From NCBI GenBank assembly GCA_036268425.1, contig DATAUE010000062.1:1-64000 (forward strand): DNA of 64,000 nt, written 5' to 3'. The position numbers and the translations under genes were made by a program. The DNA is from DATARH01 sp036268425. GTDB taxonomy: Bacteria > Pseudomonadota > Alphaproteobacteria > ATCC43930 > CGMCC-115725. Positions 48,042 to 57,086 of this stretch are shown here, in pieces; the first letter of the stretch is position 1, and every line of letters begins with the position of its first letter. The notes under the pieces were generated by a model that saw only the letters and a program-made list of their open reading frames with translations, made no database searches and was not told where the DNA came from.

Positions 48042-50570
48042 TCAGGCGACGATTTCGCCGCTGATCACCTCTTTCGCTTTGCTGGCAAGCTGTTTCAAGC
48101 TGAATGGCTTCGGCAGGAAGTGGATTTGGCTGTCGTCGTCGAGGCGTTGTCGAAACGAATCCTCAGTGTAGCCGGAGATGAAAATGATCTTCATGTCCGG
48201 GTGCAGGTCGCGGACGTGGCGGACGAGGGTTGGCCCGTCCATGCGGGGCATGACGACATCGGTGATCAAAAGGTCGATGCCGCCATCGGCGTCCCGGATC
48301 ATTTCCAGCGCATCCTCGCCACTGTGTGCTTCAAGGACGGTGTAGCCCTTGTTGCGCAGCGCCCGCGCCCCGAAAATCCTGACCGCGTCTTCATCCTCGA
48401 CCAGCATGACAGTACCAATGCCGGTAAGGTCGCGGCTGGCGGGCATTTCAACAGCATCGGCGCGAGCGGGCAGCACACCGTCGGTCTGCTGATACCGCGG
48501 CAGGTAGATCTGGAACACAGCACCGCGTCCCGAGGTGCTGTCGACAAAAATGAAGCCGCCAGTCTGCTTGACGATGCCGTACACCGTCGAGAGGCCAAGT
48601 CCGGTGCCGGAGCCCACTTCCTTCGTCGAAAAGAACGGTTCGAAAATCCGCGCCAGATTCTCCTTGGAAATGCCGATGCCGGTGTCGGCAACCTGGATCA
48701 GCACATAATTGCCCGCCGGCATGGTTTCGTGTGCACGCCGCACAATGTTGGGTTCGGTGACGCTCGCCGTGCGGATCGTCAGTGTGCCGCCATTTGGCAT
48801 CGCGTCGCGCGCATTGACTGCGAGGTTGATGATGACCTGTTCGAACTGGCCCTGATCGACTTTGGCGACGCCGAGATCGCGACCATGCACGACCTGCAGT
48901 TCGATATTCTCGCCAATCAGTCGGCGCAACAGGTGCGACAGCTCAACCAGAACGTCGGTGATGTCGATGATGCGCGGCTGCAATGTCTGTTGCCGCGAGA
49001 ACGCCAGCAACTGCCGCACCAGATTAGCGGCGCGGTTGGCGTTCTGCTTGATCTGCATGATGTCGGCAAAGGACGGGTCGCCAGGCCGGAACCGCATCAG
49101 CAGGAGATCGCAAAACCCGATCATCGCGGTCAGCAGATTGTTGAAATCATGAGCGACGCCGCCGGCAAGCTGGCCGACCGCCTGCATTTTCTGAGACTGG
49201 GCGAATTGTACTTCGAGGTTCTTCTGCTCGGTCACATCGATGAAATGCAGCATCAGCGAGCCGTCGCTGCCTTCGGCTTCGTCGAGCCGGCGCATAAACA
49301 CAACGCTGGTTTTATCGCGCAGCGCCTTGAGGCGCACTTCCACTGGTCCGGGATGCCCTGGACCATCGGCGGCAGCGGCGAGCTTGACGGCGATCTCGCG
49401 CCGGTCTTCGTCATTGACGAAGCCGATCAATGGTTCGCCGATCAAATCCTGTGGCGGTGCCCCGAACAGATCGCCGAGCGCGCGGTTCGCTTCTTCGAGC
49501 CGGCCGAACCGGTCGATTAGCGCAATCCCGACCGGGGCGTTGGCAAAAAAGCGCTGGAACCGCTCACGCGACAAGCGCAGCGCGGTTTCCCACTCGCGTT
49601 CCGGAGTCAGATCGCGCACCACCGAGCGAGTGCGTAATTCCGCGCCTTCGCCGCCAATGCTTTGCCGGATCGTGGCGTGGACGGTGCGGCCGTCGCTGCT
49701 GTGCAAAACAACCTCACCCCGCTGCGCCGGGTCGCTGCGCCCGCCGAACGGATCCCACGGGGCAGCATCTTCCGATGGCCGAGTCGCGAGAAAATCATGC
49801 AACCGCGCATCGCTGCCGACGATCTCAGCGGAGGTGCCGCCGAGCCAGCGTGCGAACGTCTGGTTGGCAAAGACAAAGTGCCCGTCGCCATCGACGGAGT
49901 AGAAGCCTATCGGTGCGTCGTCGAGGAATTCGACCAGCTTGTTGCGCTCGTCGCGCAGCATCGCCTCCATTTCGTGGCGCGCCGTGATGTCCTGGATATG
50001 CCAGAAGCTGTAACCGCGACGGCCGGCGATTGGATTGACCGCGATGTTAAACCAGCCTGCCGCAGCGCCACGCGAATCGCGCAACGGTAACGCCGCAATA
50101 GCCCGCGTCCCGCGGGTCGCGCGGTCGCGCAGTCGCGCGAAATCCGCGATCGAATCCGCCTCTCCCAACGCGGCGGCGATCTGGACCAGCGGCGCCTCGT
50201 CGCGCGGAAACAGGTCGTGGAACGCCGTGTTGGCGTAGGCGACCGTTCCGTCGGGTGCCAAAATCAACTGGGCATCCGGTGACGCATCGAGCGCCTGGCT
50301 GAGAATGTCGACTCGTCTCGTCAAACTGGCATGCATCCAGCGGGCTGCACCGGCGGAAATCCCGGTGATTGCGGCGACCGCTAGGATCACGATCGCTGCC
50401 GCGACGTTGGCATTGGAAATGATCTCTGCGAGATAAAGTCCCGCAACGCCGACCGCGACGGCCGCGGCCAAGAGCGCCGCGTTTGCGATCCGCCGAATTC
50501 GGCGGGATCGTTGCCGGTCGACAACCCAACGAGTCCACCGGCTTGTGCCAGTGGTGTCAGCGACGACCAT
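48042..50570 (-). CDS. cckA: Hybrid sensor histidine kinase CckA
   Basis: An 842-aa hybrid kinase at the top of the CtrA phosphorelay. Two membrane segments lie at about 29-50 and 53-73. PAS-type domains follow at about 85-200, 210-325 and 333-450. The H-box LAGGVAHDFNNLLTAMIGF holds His474. The ATPase domain carries NLAVNARDAMPNGG (N-box about 582) and GSGTGLGLSTVYGIV. A receiver with Asp771 in LLITDVVMPRMDG ends the protein. The sequence around the H-box is that of CckA. It is longer than the Caulobacter protein, apparently by an extra PAS. Confidence 0.9.
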   Translation of the reverse strand: MVVADTTGTSRWTRWVVDRQRSRRIRRIANAALLAAAVAVGVAGLYLAEIISNANVAAAIVILAVAAITGISAGAARWMHASLTRRVDILSQALDASPDAQLILAPDGTVAYANTAFHDLFPRDEAPLVQIAAALGEADSIADFARLRDRATRGTRAIAALPLRDSRGAAAGWFNIAVNPIAGRRGYSFWHIQDITARHEMEAMLRDERNKLVEFLDDAPIGFYSVDGDGHFVFANQTFARWLGGTSAEIVGSDARLHDFLATRPSEDAAPWDPFGGRSDPAQRGEVVLHSSDGRTVHATIRQSIGGEGAELRTRSVVRDLTPEREWETALRLSRERFQRFFANAPVGIALIDRFGRLEEANRALGDLFGAPPQDLIGEPLIGFVNDEDRREIAVKLAAAADGPGHPGPVEVRLKALRDKTSVVFMRRLDEAEGSDGSLMLHFIDVTEQKNLEVQFAQSQKMQAVGQLAGGVAHDFNNLLTAMIGFCDLLLMRFRPGDPSFADIMQIKQNANRAANLVRQLLAFSRQQTLQPRIIDITDVLVELSHLLRRLIGENIELQVVHGRDLGVAKVDQGQFEQVIINLAVNARDAMPNGGTLTIRTASVTEPNIVRRAHETMPAGNYVLIQVADTGIGISKENLARIFEPFFSTKEVGSGTGLGLSTVYGIVKQTGGFIFVDSTSGRGAVFQIYLPRYQQTDGVLPARADAVEMPASRDLTGIGTVMLVEDEDAVRIFGARALRNKGYTVLEAHSGEDALEMIRDADGGIDLLITDVVMPRMDGPTLVRHVRDLHPDMKIIFISGYTEDSFRQRLDDDSQIHFLPKPFSLKQLASKAKEVISGEIVA

Positions 50571-50743
50571 GATTCGTGCCTCGGGTCGATTAAGCCTCGC
50601 CCATCAATAACACGATGGCGGTCCCTGGGTCGCGCACCACGGCGTGTCCGGCGCATGGAACACGCCGGTTGATGCCCAAGCCCTGTTGCCGCGCTATCCG
50701 TCGCGATCGACTGGAACTTGCAATGCAGGTGCTTGCGGCAAGC

Positions 50744-51160
50744 CTATTCGTCGCGATACGTCCGCTCCATGCGTTCGTGGCGTTCCTGCGCCTCGATCGA
50801 CAAGGTGGCGATCGGGCGCGCCTCCAGCCGACGAATGCCGATCGGTTGGTCGGTTTCCTCGCAATACCCGTAAGTGCCGATATTGATCCGCGATAACGCC
50901 GCGTCGATCTTGGAGATCAGCTTGCGTTCGCGGTCGCGGGTTCGCAACTCGATTGCCCGTTCGGTCTCCAGCGAAGCACGATCGGTCAAATCGGGTTTCA
51001 GCAGGCTTTCCTCCTTGAGGTGTCGCAGGGTGCCTGTGGAATCGGCGAGAAGTTCGGCGCGCCAGCGCAGCAGCTTTTGCCGAAAATACTCTATCTGTAA
51101 CGGCCCCATAAACTCTTCGTCGTCGTTGGGACGATAATCGGGCGGCAATACCGGACGCAT
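50744..51160 (-). CDS. dksA: RNA polymerase-binding regulator DksA
   Basis: A 138-aa DksA/TraR-family protein that binds the RNA polymerase secondary channel and works with ppGpp. A coiled coil (RQKLLRWRAELLADSTGTL...RASLETERAIELRTRDRERKLISKID) precedes the globular end YGYCEETDQPIGIRRLEARPIATLSIEAQERHE. Only one zinc-finger cysteine remains of the four in E. coli, as in other alphaproteobacterial DksA proteins I recall. ATG 51160 is chosen for GGGGAGAG just upstream. Confidence 0.9.
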   Translation of the reverse strand: MRPVLPPDYRPNDDEEFMGPLQIEYFRQKLLRWRAELLADSTGTLRHLKEESLLKPDLTDRASLETERAIELRTRDRERKLISKIDAALSRINIGTYGYCEETDQPIGIRRLEARPIATLSIEAQERHERMERTYRDE

Positions 51161-51369
51161 CACTCTCCCCAAACCCGCTTTCGACGGGCGCGGAGTATAT
51201 GAATCGAGTCTAACCATTTCAACTGTCAGTTCGGTATTTCACCTCGTTGATTTTGCGTACTTTTTAAGCGCGGAAGGCAGGGCGCCGCCGATCGCCTGCC
51301 GATCGCGGGAGCGTCGGGCCGCCCGTTGCGTCGGCGCCGGACCGATTTTACCCCGCCGCCCAGTGGCGC

Positions 51370-51409
51370 GGCCTTTTTGCGGTGCGCGAGAAAAGGCCTC
51401 GTGCACCGC
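51370..51409 (+). ncRNA. Structured leader or small RNA with two mutually exclusive hairpins
   Basis: Between dksA and sciP (51161-51536, 376 bp). Hairpin A pairs GGCCTTTT (51370-51377) with AAAAGGCC (51391-51398). Hairpin B pairs GCGGTGCGCGAG (51379-51390) with CTCGTGCACCGC (51398-51409), 12 bp with one G-U. The arms interleave, so both cannot form at once. This could be an attenuator-like leader of sciP or part of a small RNA. The rest of the gap holds the CtrA-like box and AT-rich promoter-like sequence. Confidence 0.4.
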
Positions 51410-51433
51410 GAGTGGCACTCATCTTACCAATTC

Positions 51434-51448
51434 CTAACAAAGTATTAA
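51434..51448 (+). promoter_or_regulatory. CtrA-like binding box (CTAA-N7-TTAA)
   Basis: CTAA (51434-51437), seven bases, TTAA (51445-51448): one mismatch from the CtrA consensus TTAA-N7-TTAA. It lies 89 bp before the sciP ATG in an AT-rich stretch. In Caulobacter, sciP is activated by CtrA, which supports the assignment. Confidence 0.5.
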
Positions 51449-51536
51449 TCATAAAAATCGGAGTAATCGCGAAGGAGGTTTAGCAATTCTTTAAATCGCG
51501 GAGCCTAGCTTCGATCGGCAGGAAGGATAATTGTGA

Positions 51537-51836
51537 ATGGTTCTCATGTCCGTTGCCGATGGTCAAAGGCCTGACGCTGCTGCCGACAGGCATCGCAGGA
51601 TCAGTGAATTGCCGTCGCCCGACACCAAACGCTGGGTGGTACGGCGCAAGGCCGTCGTGGTGCAGGCGGTTCGCGACGGCACAATCACCCTTCAGGAAGC
51701 CTGCCGGCGATACAACCTGTCCGTCGAGGAATTTCATGCCTGGCAACAGGCGATCGAGCGGCACGGCGTTCCGGGGTTGCGGGTTACCCGGCTGCAGATC
51801 TATCGCGATACCGACGAACCCCACCCGGCCAAATAG
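51537..51836 (+). CDS. sciP: CtrA inhibitor SciP
   Basis: A 99-aa DUF1153/SciP protein: LPSPDTKRWVVRRKAVVVQAV then a helix-turn-helix (TITLQEACRRYNLSVEEFHAWQQAIERHG) and the C-terminal LRVTRLQIYR. In Caulobacter it binds DNA and CtrA to block CtrA-dependent transcription. GGAAGGA lies 9 nt before ATG 51537; an ATG three codons later is possible. It lies about 1 kb from the divergent cckA start, so two parts of the CtrA circuit are neighbours here. Confidence 0.92.
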   Translation: MVLMSVADGQRPDAAADRHRRISELPSPDTKRWVVRRKAVVVQAVRDGTITLQEACRRYNLSVEEFHAWQQAIERHGVPGLRVTRLQIYRDTDEPHPAK

Positions 51837-51957
51837 CGCAACCCTGTGTTCTCATCGGCTCCGTCGTCGCCCCTACCCAATCTCGCCCTGGTATGCTACT
51901 TGGTCACGATGTACCGACGCCGCCAAGCGCTGCGGCGCAACATGTACGCGATCCAGT

Positions 51958-52031
51958 TGGGGGATCGTCTAACGGTAGGACAGCGGACTCTGACTCCGCC
52001 AGTCTAGGTTCGAATCCTAGTCCCCCAGCCA
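51958..52031 (+). tRNA. tRNA-Gln (anticodon CTG)
   Basis: A 74-nt cloverleaf: acceptor TGGGGGA/TCCCCCA, anticodon stem GCGGA/TCCGC with loop CTCTGAC (anticodon CTG, codon CAG), T-arm CTAGG-TTCGAAT-CCTAG, encoded CCA at the 3' end. It lies at the boundary between core genes and the mobile-element zone. Confidence 0.95.
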
Positions 52032-52322
52032 AAATTTCGGCGTTGAAACAAAGGCTTGTGATTCGTTTCCCCACGGAAGGGGTATTTCTTGTGTCACAGC
52101 GGTTGCCATCGAAAACCTTGATTTTCATTGGCGTTGCAGCGCTTGCCGAAAATTCCGAGCAACACGACTGCAACATCGTTTGCCGCGAGTGTTCGTTAAA
52201 AGTTCTCAGCGGCGTGATTTAGGTGGCTGCGCGTTCGGTGCAACCGTCGCGCGAACGTCAGGAGAATAGCTCCCGTTTCTTCTAAACCCAGGCTACGGCG
52301 AGCGACTCTGCTCGCCTAATCA

Positions 52323-52526
52323 CTAAATCCACCTGGTGCCGTGCACTCGCAGGTTCGCCACCTCGCGCAACCATCGGGCGACCGCCAGGTTCCCGGTCTC
52401 GCGGTCGACTATCAGCCCTTCCTGCGCAAGCCGGCCGGCCAGCGGCACGTAGAAGCTGTGCCGCAGATAGCGAATGAACCGTTCGACCTTGTCCTTATCC
52501 GGCATGATGCGCGCCGACGCTTTCAC
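52323..52526 (-). pseudogene. IS21-family transposase (IstA) fragment
   Basis: A 67-aa fragment matching the late part of IstA integrases (DKVERFIRYLRHSFYVPLAGRLAQEG, VARWLREVANLRVHGT). No partner istB, no catalytic core and no ends are visible. The 290 bp between the tRNA and this fragment (52032-52322) show nothing recognisable. Confidence 0.75.
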
Positions 52527-52730
52527 ACTCTGCTGGTCAACGGCGATATGGTGAGCCCATCCGGGTTGTGGGGCGCTGGAAGCACGTAAGTGCGGGTAGG
52601 CCGACCATAGACCATGGGCTGAGAGCCCGAGCCTTTATTTGGCCGCCCCTGCGGTCCGCCCGGATGCGCCGCGAGCGCGAGTCCGTAGTTGCCGTGTTGC
52701 CCGCACGCTTCGGACACGACGAGGAGGTCA

Positions 52731-53645
52731 ATGATGCGGGTAATTGGCATGGATATTCACCGCACCTTCGCCAAGGCGGTGATAATCGATGGCGACCGGC
52801 TGATAAGACTGGGTCGTATAAATATGTCGCGTGACCATCTGGCTGCGTTTGCTGCCAAGCCGATGTCTGAGGATCACCTCGTGATCGAGGTAACAGGCAA
52901 TGCGAGTATGACCGATTGACAGACGATCTTCGGGTCGTCGAACGCGAGCTGGCGCGCGCTGAGCTGGGTAGCACAGAGACCAAGCGGCTGATGACGATTC
53001 CCGGGATAGACATGGTCGTCGCGGTTGGACTACTCGCGGCAATCGGCCGATCGAGCGCTTCACAAGCCCCGGACGTCTCTTCGCTTTTCTGGGACTGAAC
53101 CCCAGCGTGCATCAATCCGGAACAGCCCGGCCCAGCACGGACGGATCACCAAGCAGAGTTCCTGCTATGCCCGCACGATGCTGGTCGAAGCAGCGTGGCA
53201 AGCAGTTCGCGGGCCTGGGCGCTGTGAGCCTTTTACGAACGCGTTCGGGCGGCGCGGCACCCATGTGGCTGCCGTCGCTGCTGCCCGCAAAATCACCGTC
53301 ATCGTCTGGCACCTTCTCACCCGTGGCGAGGACTACGCGTGGGTTCGTCCCGCCCTCCACGCGAAGAAGCAGCGGGATCTCGAGCTACGTTCAGGCCAGC
53401 CTGCCCGGCGGGGACAACGAGGCGCTGGCTACGCATACAATCTGACCCGGTCTCGCCGAGAGAGCGACAGCGTGGTGAGCGAGCCGAGGCCGCCTGCAAG
53501 CGGCTCACCGAAGGGTGGACCAAGCGAGGCAGGCGAGTGTCTGCGGACGCCTCAAAGGAGGAGCGGCAAAGAAGACAGCGTGGCCAGGCTTTTACCTCCA
53601 GCCCGACTCTTCGTCTCGAGGTCATCCGCAGACGCGCAGAAAATA
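52731..53645 (+). pseudogene. Degenerate IS110-family transposase
   Basis: Remains of one DEDD transposase in several frames. The N-terminus MRVIGMDIHRTFAKAV...LVIEVTGNAS (52734-52910) is followed by a large internal deletion. Then TDDLRVVERELARAELG...RLMTIPGIDMVVAVGLLAAIG (52919-53045), LNPSVHQSGTA (about 53095), GRITKQSSCYARTMLVEAAWQAVR...HVAAVAAARKITVIVWHLLTRGEDYAWVRPALHAKK (53140-53370) and a C-terminal piece to about 53645 follow, with at least three frameshifts. GAGGAGG precedes the start. The non-coding 52530-52730 is where an IS110 bridge RNA would lie. Confidence 0.8.
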
Positions 53646-54464
53646 ACATGGCGCCACAAAAGGGTATTCAACTTCATTCGTGGTCTGCGCACGATACGGT
53701 GCACACAGCCGCGGGCAGGAACCGCAGTGGCGGGCGAAATCGAGAAACCCGGGATGAAACCGGTGGCGACCGCGACCATAGCCGTGACGCTCCAGCACGA
53801 CGGTGCGTATGTTATGGGATGGACGCCTCCCGCTTCCCGGTGACGATGCAGTCGCCAACAAAAGGAGGGAAGCATGCCGATGGAATTACTGGCGATCGAT
53901 CTCGGCAAGCGATCGTTTCACCTTTACGGCATCGACACCGACGGGGTGATCTTGTCGAGGAAAGTTAGCCGGGCGAAGCTGACGGAGGCGGTCGGCAACC
54001 TGGCACCGAAGACAGTCGCGATGGAGGCATGCGCCAGCGCTCATTATTGGGCGCGCTGCTGGCTCGCCGCCGGCCGAGAAGTGCGGCTCATCAATCCTCG
54101 TTTTGTTAAGGCCTTCGTCAAAGGCTCGAAGAACGATGCAGTCGACGCGAGGCGATTTTCGAGGCGGCGATACGCCCGACAATGCGATTTGTCCCGGTAA
54201 AGGTCGACAGACCAGCAGGACCTGCAGTCGCTGCATCGTGCCCGCGACCGGCTGATCTACCAACGGACGGCGCTGATCAACCACACTCGCGGCCTGCTCG
54301 CTGAATACGGCATCGTACTGCCGCAAGGACCGTGGCGATTTACGGCCCAGTCCCCAGCCGCCATCGCGGAGGCCGACCTGTCTGATCTGGCGCGCGATCT
54401 TCTGGACCAACTCGGCGGCCTCGACAGTCGGATCAAGAGTAAGCGTCAGCTGATGGGCGCGGGA

Positions 54465-55067
54465 TCAGGCGTTGACGGGTTTTGACCGGCGGCGGGTGGC
54501 GATGCGCTTGAGGGCGCTGCGGATTTGCGCTTCCTCGATGTCGTCAGGAACGTAGGGGCGACCGTACCAGGCGAGCATTTCCTTTTTCTGCCGGCTGCCC
54601 TTGCCCTTGTCGGGGCCGGCGATGATGTCGAGGAACTCGTAATAGCCGGGAAAGCCGCCGCAATCCTCTGGCGGGCAGCGCCGCTCACCGCCGCGGAAGT
54701 CGGGGTAGAGCGTGCCGGGTTCAGCCGGCTCGACCCGCTCGACAACGATGCGATGCTCCCAGTTGTCGCCCATGTCGTAGGTGTATTCGAAGGCGGTGAC
54801 GCCGCGTTCGACGAGGCTGGCGAGCTTGGTGGCGCTGGCGCGGCGAACCTTGCGGTCGCACATCGCATCGTCGGGCTCGGGCCGGCCGTAGAGTTCCTCG
54901 CCGGCGGCAAACTCCCACAGGTGATAATCCTGCCAGCCCATGGCGGCTTGGATGATGCGGTGCAGGGTCTGCAGATTGGTTGCGGTCGGGACCGCGACGC
55001 GGCGCCAGATCAGCGGCTCGATATCATTGAGTTCGATGCGCAGGATGGCGATCGGATCGGCGCTCAT
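54465..55067 (-). CDS. Plasmid pRiA4b ORF-3-like passenger protein of the IS66 element
   Basis: A 200-aa protein of the PRiA4_ORF3 family: ILRIELNDIEPLIWRRVAVP at the start, LHRIIQAAMGWQDYHLWEF, FEYTYDMGDNWEHRIVVERV, CPPEDCGGFPGYYEFLDII. Function is unknown; the family is frequently linked to transposons. Its ATG overlaps the tnpC stop (ATGA), so translation would be coupled to the end of tnpC. It lies inside the IS66 ends and so travels with the element. Confidence 0.85.
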   Translation of the reverse strand: MSADPIAILRIELNDIEPLIWRRVAVPTATNLQTLHRIIQAAMGWQDYHLWEFAAGEELYGRPEPDDAMCDRKVRRASATKLASLVERGVTAFEYTYDMGDNWEHRIVVERVEPAEPGTLYPDFRGGERRCPPEDCGGFPGYYEFLDIIAGPDKGKGSRQKKEMLAWYGRPYVPDDIEEAQIRSALKRIATRRRSKPVNA

Positions 55068-56665
55068 GCCGCCATTCTGGCAGGCTGCCGTTGCCAGTTC
55101 CACGGCAACAGCTCGGCCAGGCGATTGATGGGGTGGCCTCTGGCCATGCGATCGACCACGTCGGCGAGGTAGGCTTCCGGATCGAGGCCGTTGAGCTTGG
55201 CGCTCTCCAGCACGGTGTAGAGGATCGCGGCGCGCTCGCCGCCCGCCTCGGACCCGAGGAACAGGAAGTTTTTGCGGGTGATGGCGATGGTGCGCAGCGC
55301 GCGCTCGGCGGGGTTGTTGTCGATCGCCAGCCGGCCGTTGCCGGCATAGAGCATCAGCGCGTCCCAGCGGGTGAGCGGGTACTGGATCGCGCGGGCGGGC
55401 GCGTTCTTCGACGACAGCCGGCGGCGCTATCCCGCCAGCCAGCCGTGCAAGGCGTCGAGGATCGGCACGGCGCGAGCTTGCCGCGCCGCCAGGCGCGTGT
55501 CGGCGGGATGGCCGGCGATCTCGGCCTCGATCGCATAGAGTTCGCCGATCCGCTTCAGCGCCTCTTCGGCGATCGGCGACCTGGTCGCTTCAAACACATC
55601 GTAGAACTTGCGCCTTGCATGGGCCCAACAGGCCGCATGGATCAGCCGCGGCGGCCCTCGGCCGAGTGGTCCCCTGGCGGATGCCGCCGATCGTGCCAGG
55701 GCTTCGTAGCCGGCAAAGGCATCGGCCTGGATCACGCCGCGGAAGCCGGCGAGATGAGTGCGCGGCCGCTCGCCTTTGCGGTCGGGGCTAAAGCGATAAT
55801 ATGCGGCCGGGGCTCGCCCGCCTTGCCAGGGCCGCTCGTCGAGCACATAGGCCCATAATCGCCCGGTGCGGGTCTTGCCGTTGCCCGGCGCCAGCACCGC
55901 GATTGGCGTGTCGTCGGTGTGGATGACCGGCGCCGCCATAATCTGGGCGCCGATCAGTTCGGCCAGCGGCGCCACCCACCAGGCGACGTGGCCGACCCAG
56001 TCCGCCAGGGTCGCACGCTCGATCTCGACGCCGTCGCGCAAGAGGATCGCCGACTGCTGGTAGAGCGGCAGCCCGTCGAGATACTTGCCGACCACGACAC
56101 CGGCGATGAGACCGGGGCCCGGCCGGCCCTTCTCGATTGGCAGGTCGGGCGTCGGCGCCTGCAATATCCGCTCGCACGACCGGCAGCTCAGCTTTGGCCG
56201 GATATGGCGAATGACCTTGAGGCGGCCCGGGATCTTCTCCAAGACCTCGGTCACGTCCTCGCCCAGTCTGGCGAAGTGCGTACCGCCGCAGCCGGGACAG
56301 ACCGAACCCGGACGATGCACGATCTCCTCGCGCGGCAGATGCTCGGGCAGCGGGCGGCGCACCGGCTGGCGCCGTTCGTGGCGCGGCTGATCGGCATCAC
56401 GCTTACCAGCCGGCACCGTCCGCGCCGCGTCGCCTTCCTCCAGATCCTCCAGCAGCAGCTCGAGTTGCTCGATCCGTGCGTCAAGCTTCTCAGAGGAGCG
56501 GCCGAACTGCATCCGCCGCAGCTTGGCGAGCTGCGCCTGGTATTGTTCGATGCGCAGCTTGGCACCGGTCAGCTCCGCCCGCGCCGTCGCCAGCTCGGCC
56601 TCGCGCTCGGCCAATAAGGCGCGAAGCTCGGCAATCTCTTGAACAGGGTCGATCGCCTCTGGCAT
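55064..56665 (-). pseudogene. IS66 transposase TnpC interrupted by an in-frame amber codon
   Basis: A 534-codon frame whose only interruption is TAG at 55427-55429. Before it: a leucine-rich coiled coil (IAELRALLAEREAELATARAEL), the zinc motif VCPGCGGTHF...LSCRSCERI, and DDE residues in VIHTDDTPIAV and GVIQADAFAGYE. After it, in the same frame: ARAIQYPLTRWDALMLYAGNGRLAIDNNPAERALR, containing the last catalytic Glu. The truncated product therefore lacks part of the active site. A CAG to TAG transition is the simplest explanation. Confidence 0.88.
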
Positions 56666-56738
56666 CAACCGCAAGTTTACTCGATGCACCCCCAGACGAG
56701 GCGGCTCCGCCTAGCCCCGAGTCACTATGCCGCGGCGC

Positions 56739-57086
56739 TCAGCCCGCCGCTTCCGGTGCCCAGGTCCGGCGCGGCGCGCGCCAATCTATGCCCTCCAGCA
56801 GCATCGACAGTTGCGCCGGCGTCAGTACCACCGATCCATCCTTCGCCTGCGGCCACAGGAACCGGCCGCGCTCCAGCCGCTTGGCAAACAGGCACAGACC
56901 TTGACCATCCCACCACAGCACCTTCAAGAGGTCGCCCCTGCGGCCGCGAAAGACGAACAGCGCGCCGCCATGCGGGTCGAGCTGGAGCACCGTCTGCGCC
57001 CGCGCGGCTAACCCGTCAAAGCCCTTGCGCATATCGGTGACGCCGCACGCCAGGTAGACACGAACATTGCCCGGAACGCCGATCAC
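56739..57086 (-). CDS. tnpB: IS66 accessory protein TnpB
   Basis: A 115-aa IS66 Orf2/TnpB: VRVYLACGVTDMRKGFDGLA, HGGALFVFRGRRGDLLKVLWWDGQGLCLFAKRLERGRFLWP. Required with TnpA and TnpC for IS66 transposition. Its ATG overlaps the tnpA stop. It appears intact. Confidence 0.93.
   Translation of the reverse strand: MIGVPGNVRVYLACGVTDMRKGFDGLAARAQTVLQLDPHGGALFVFRGRRGDLLKVLWWDGQGLCLFAKRLERGRFLWPQAKDGSVVLTPAQLSMLLEGIDWRAPRRTWAPEAAG

Noticed and set aside
48024..49520. A 498-codon plus-strand open frame across the kinase gene
   Set aside because: It is antisense to cckA, whose domains are unmistakable. The frame is a by-product of high GC codon use and contains no recognisable domain.
51958..52031. 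tRNA-Gln as the proven attachment site of the integrase at 60594
   Set aside because: I looked for a second copy of the tRNA 3' end downstream within the window and saw none, so the link remains only a possibility.
52527..52730. Bridge RNA of the first IS110 element
   Set aside because: The position before the transposase fits, but the element is decayed and I could not identify guide loops or element ends, so no ncRNA is called.
55355..55430. A frameshift in the IS66 transposase
   Set aside because: The two parts are in the same frame (positions 56689 and 55354 differ by a multiple of three). The interruption is one TAG codon.
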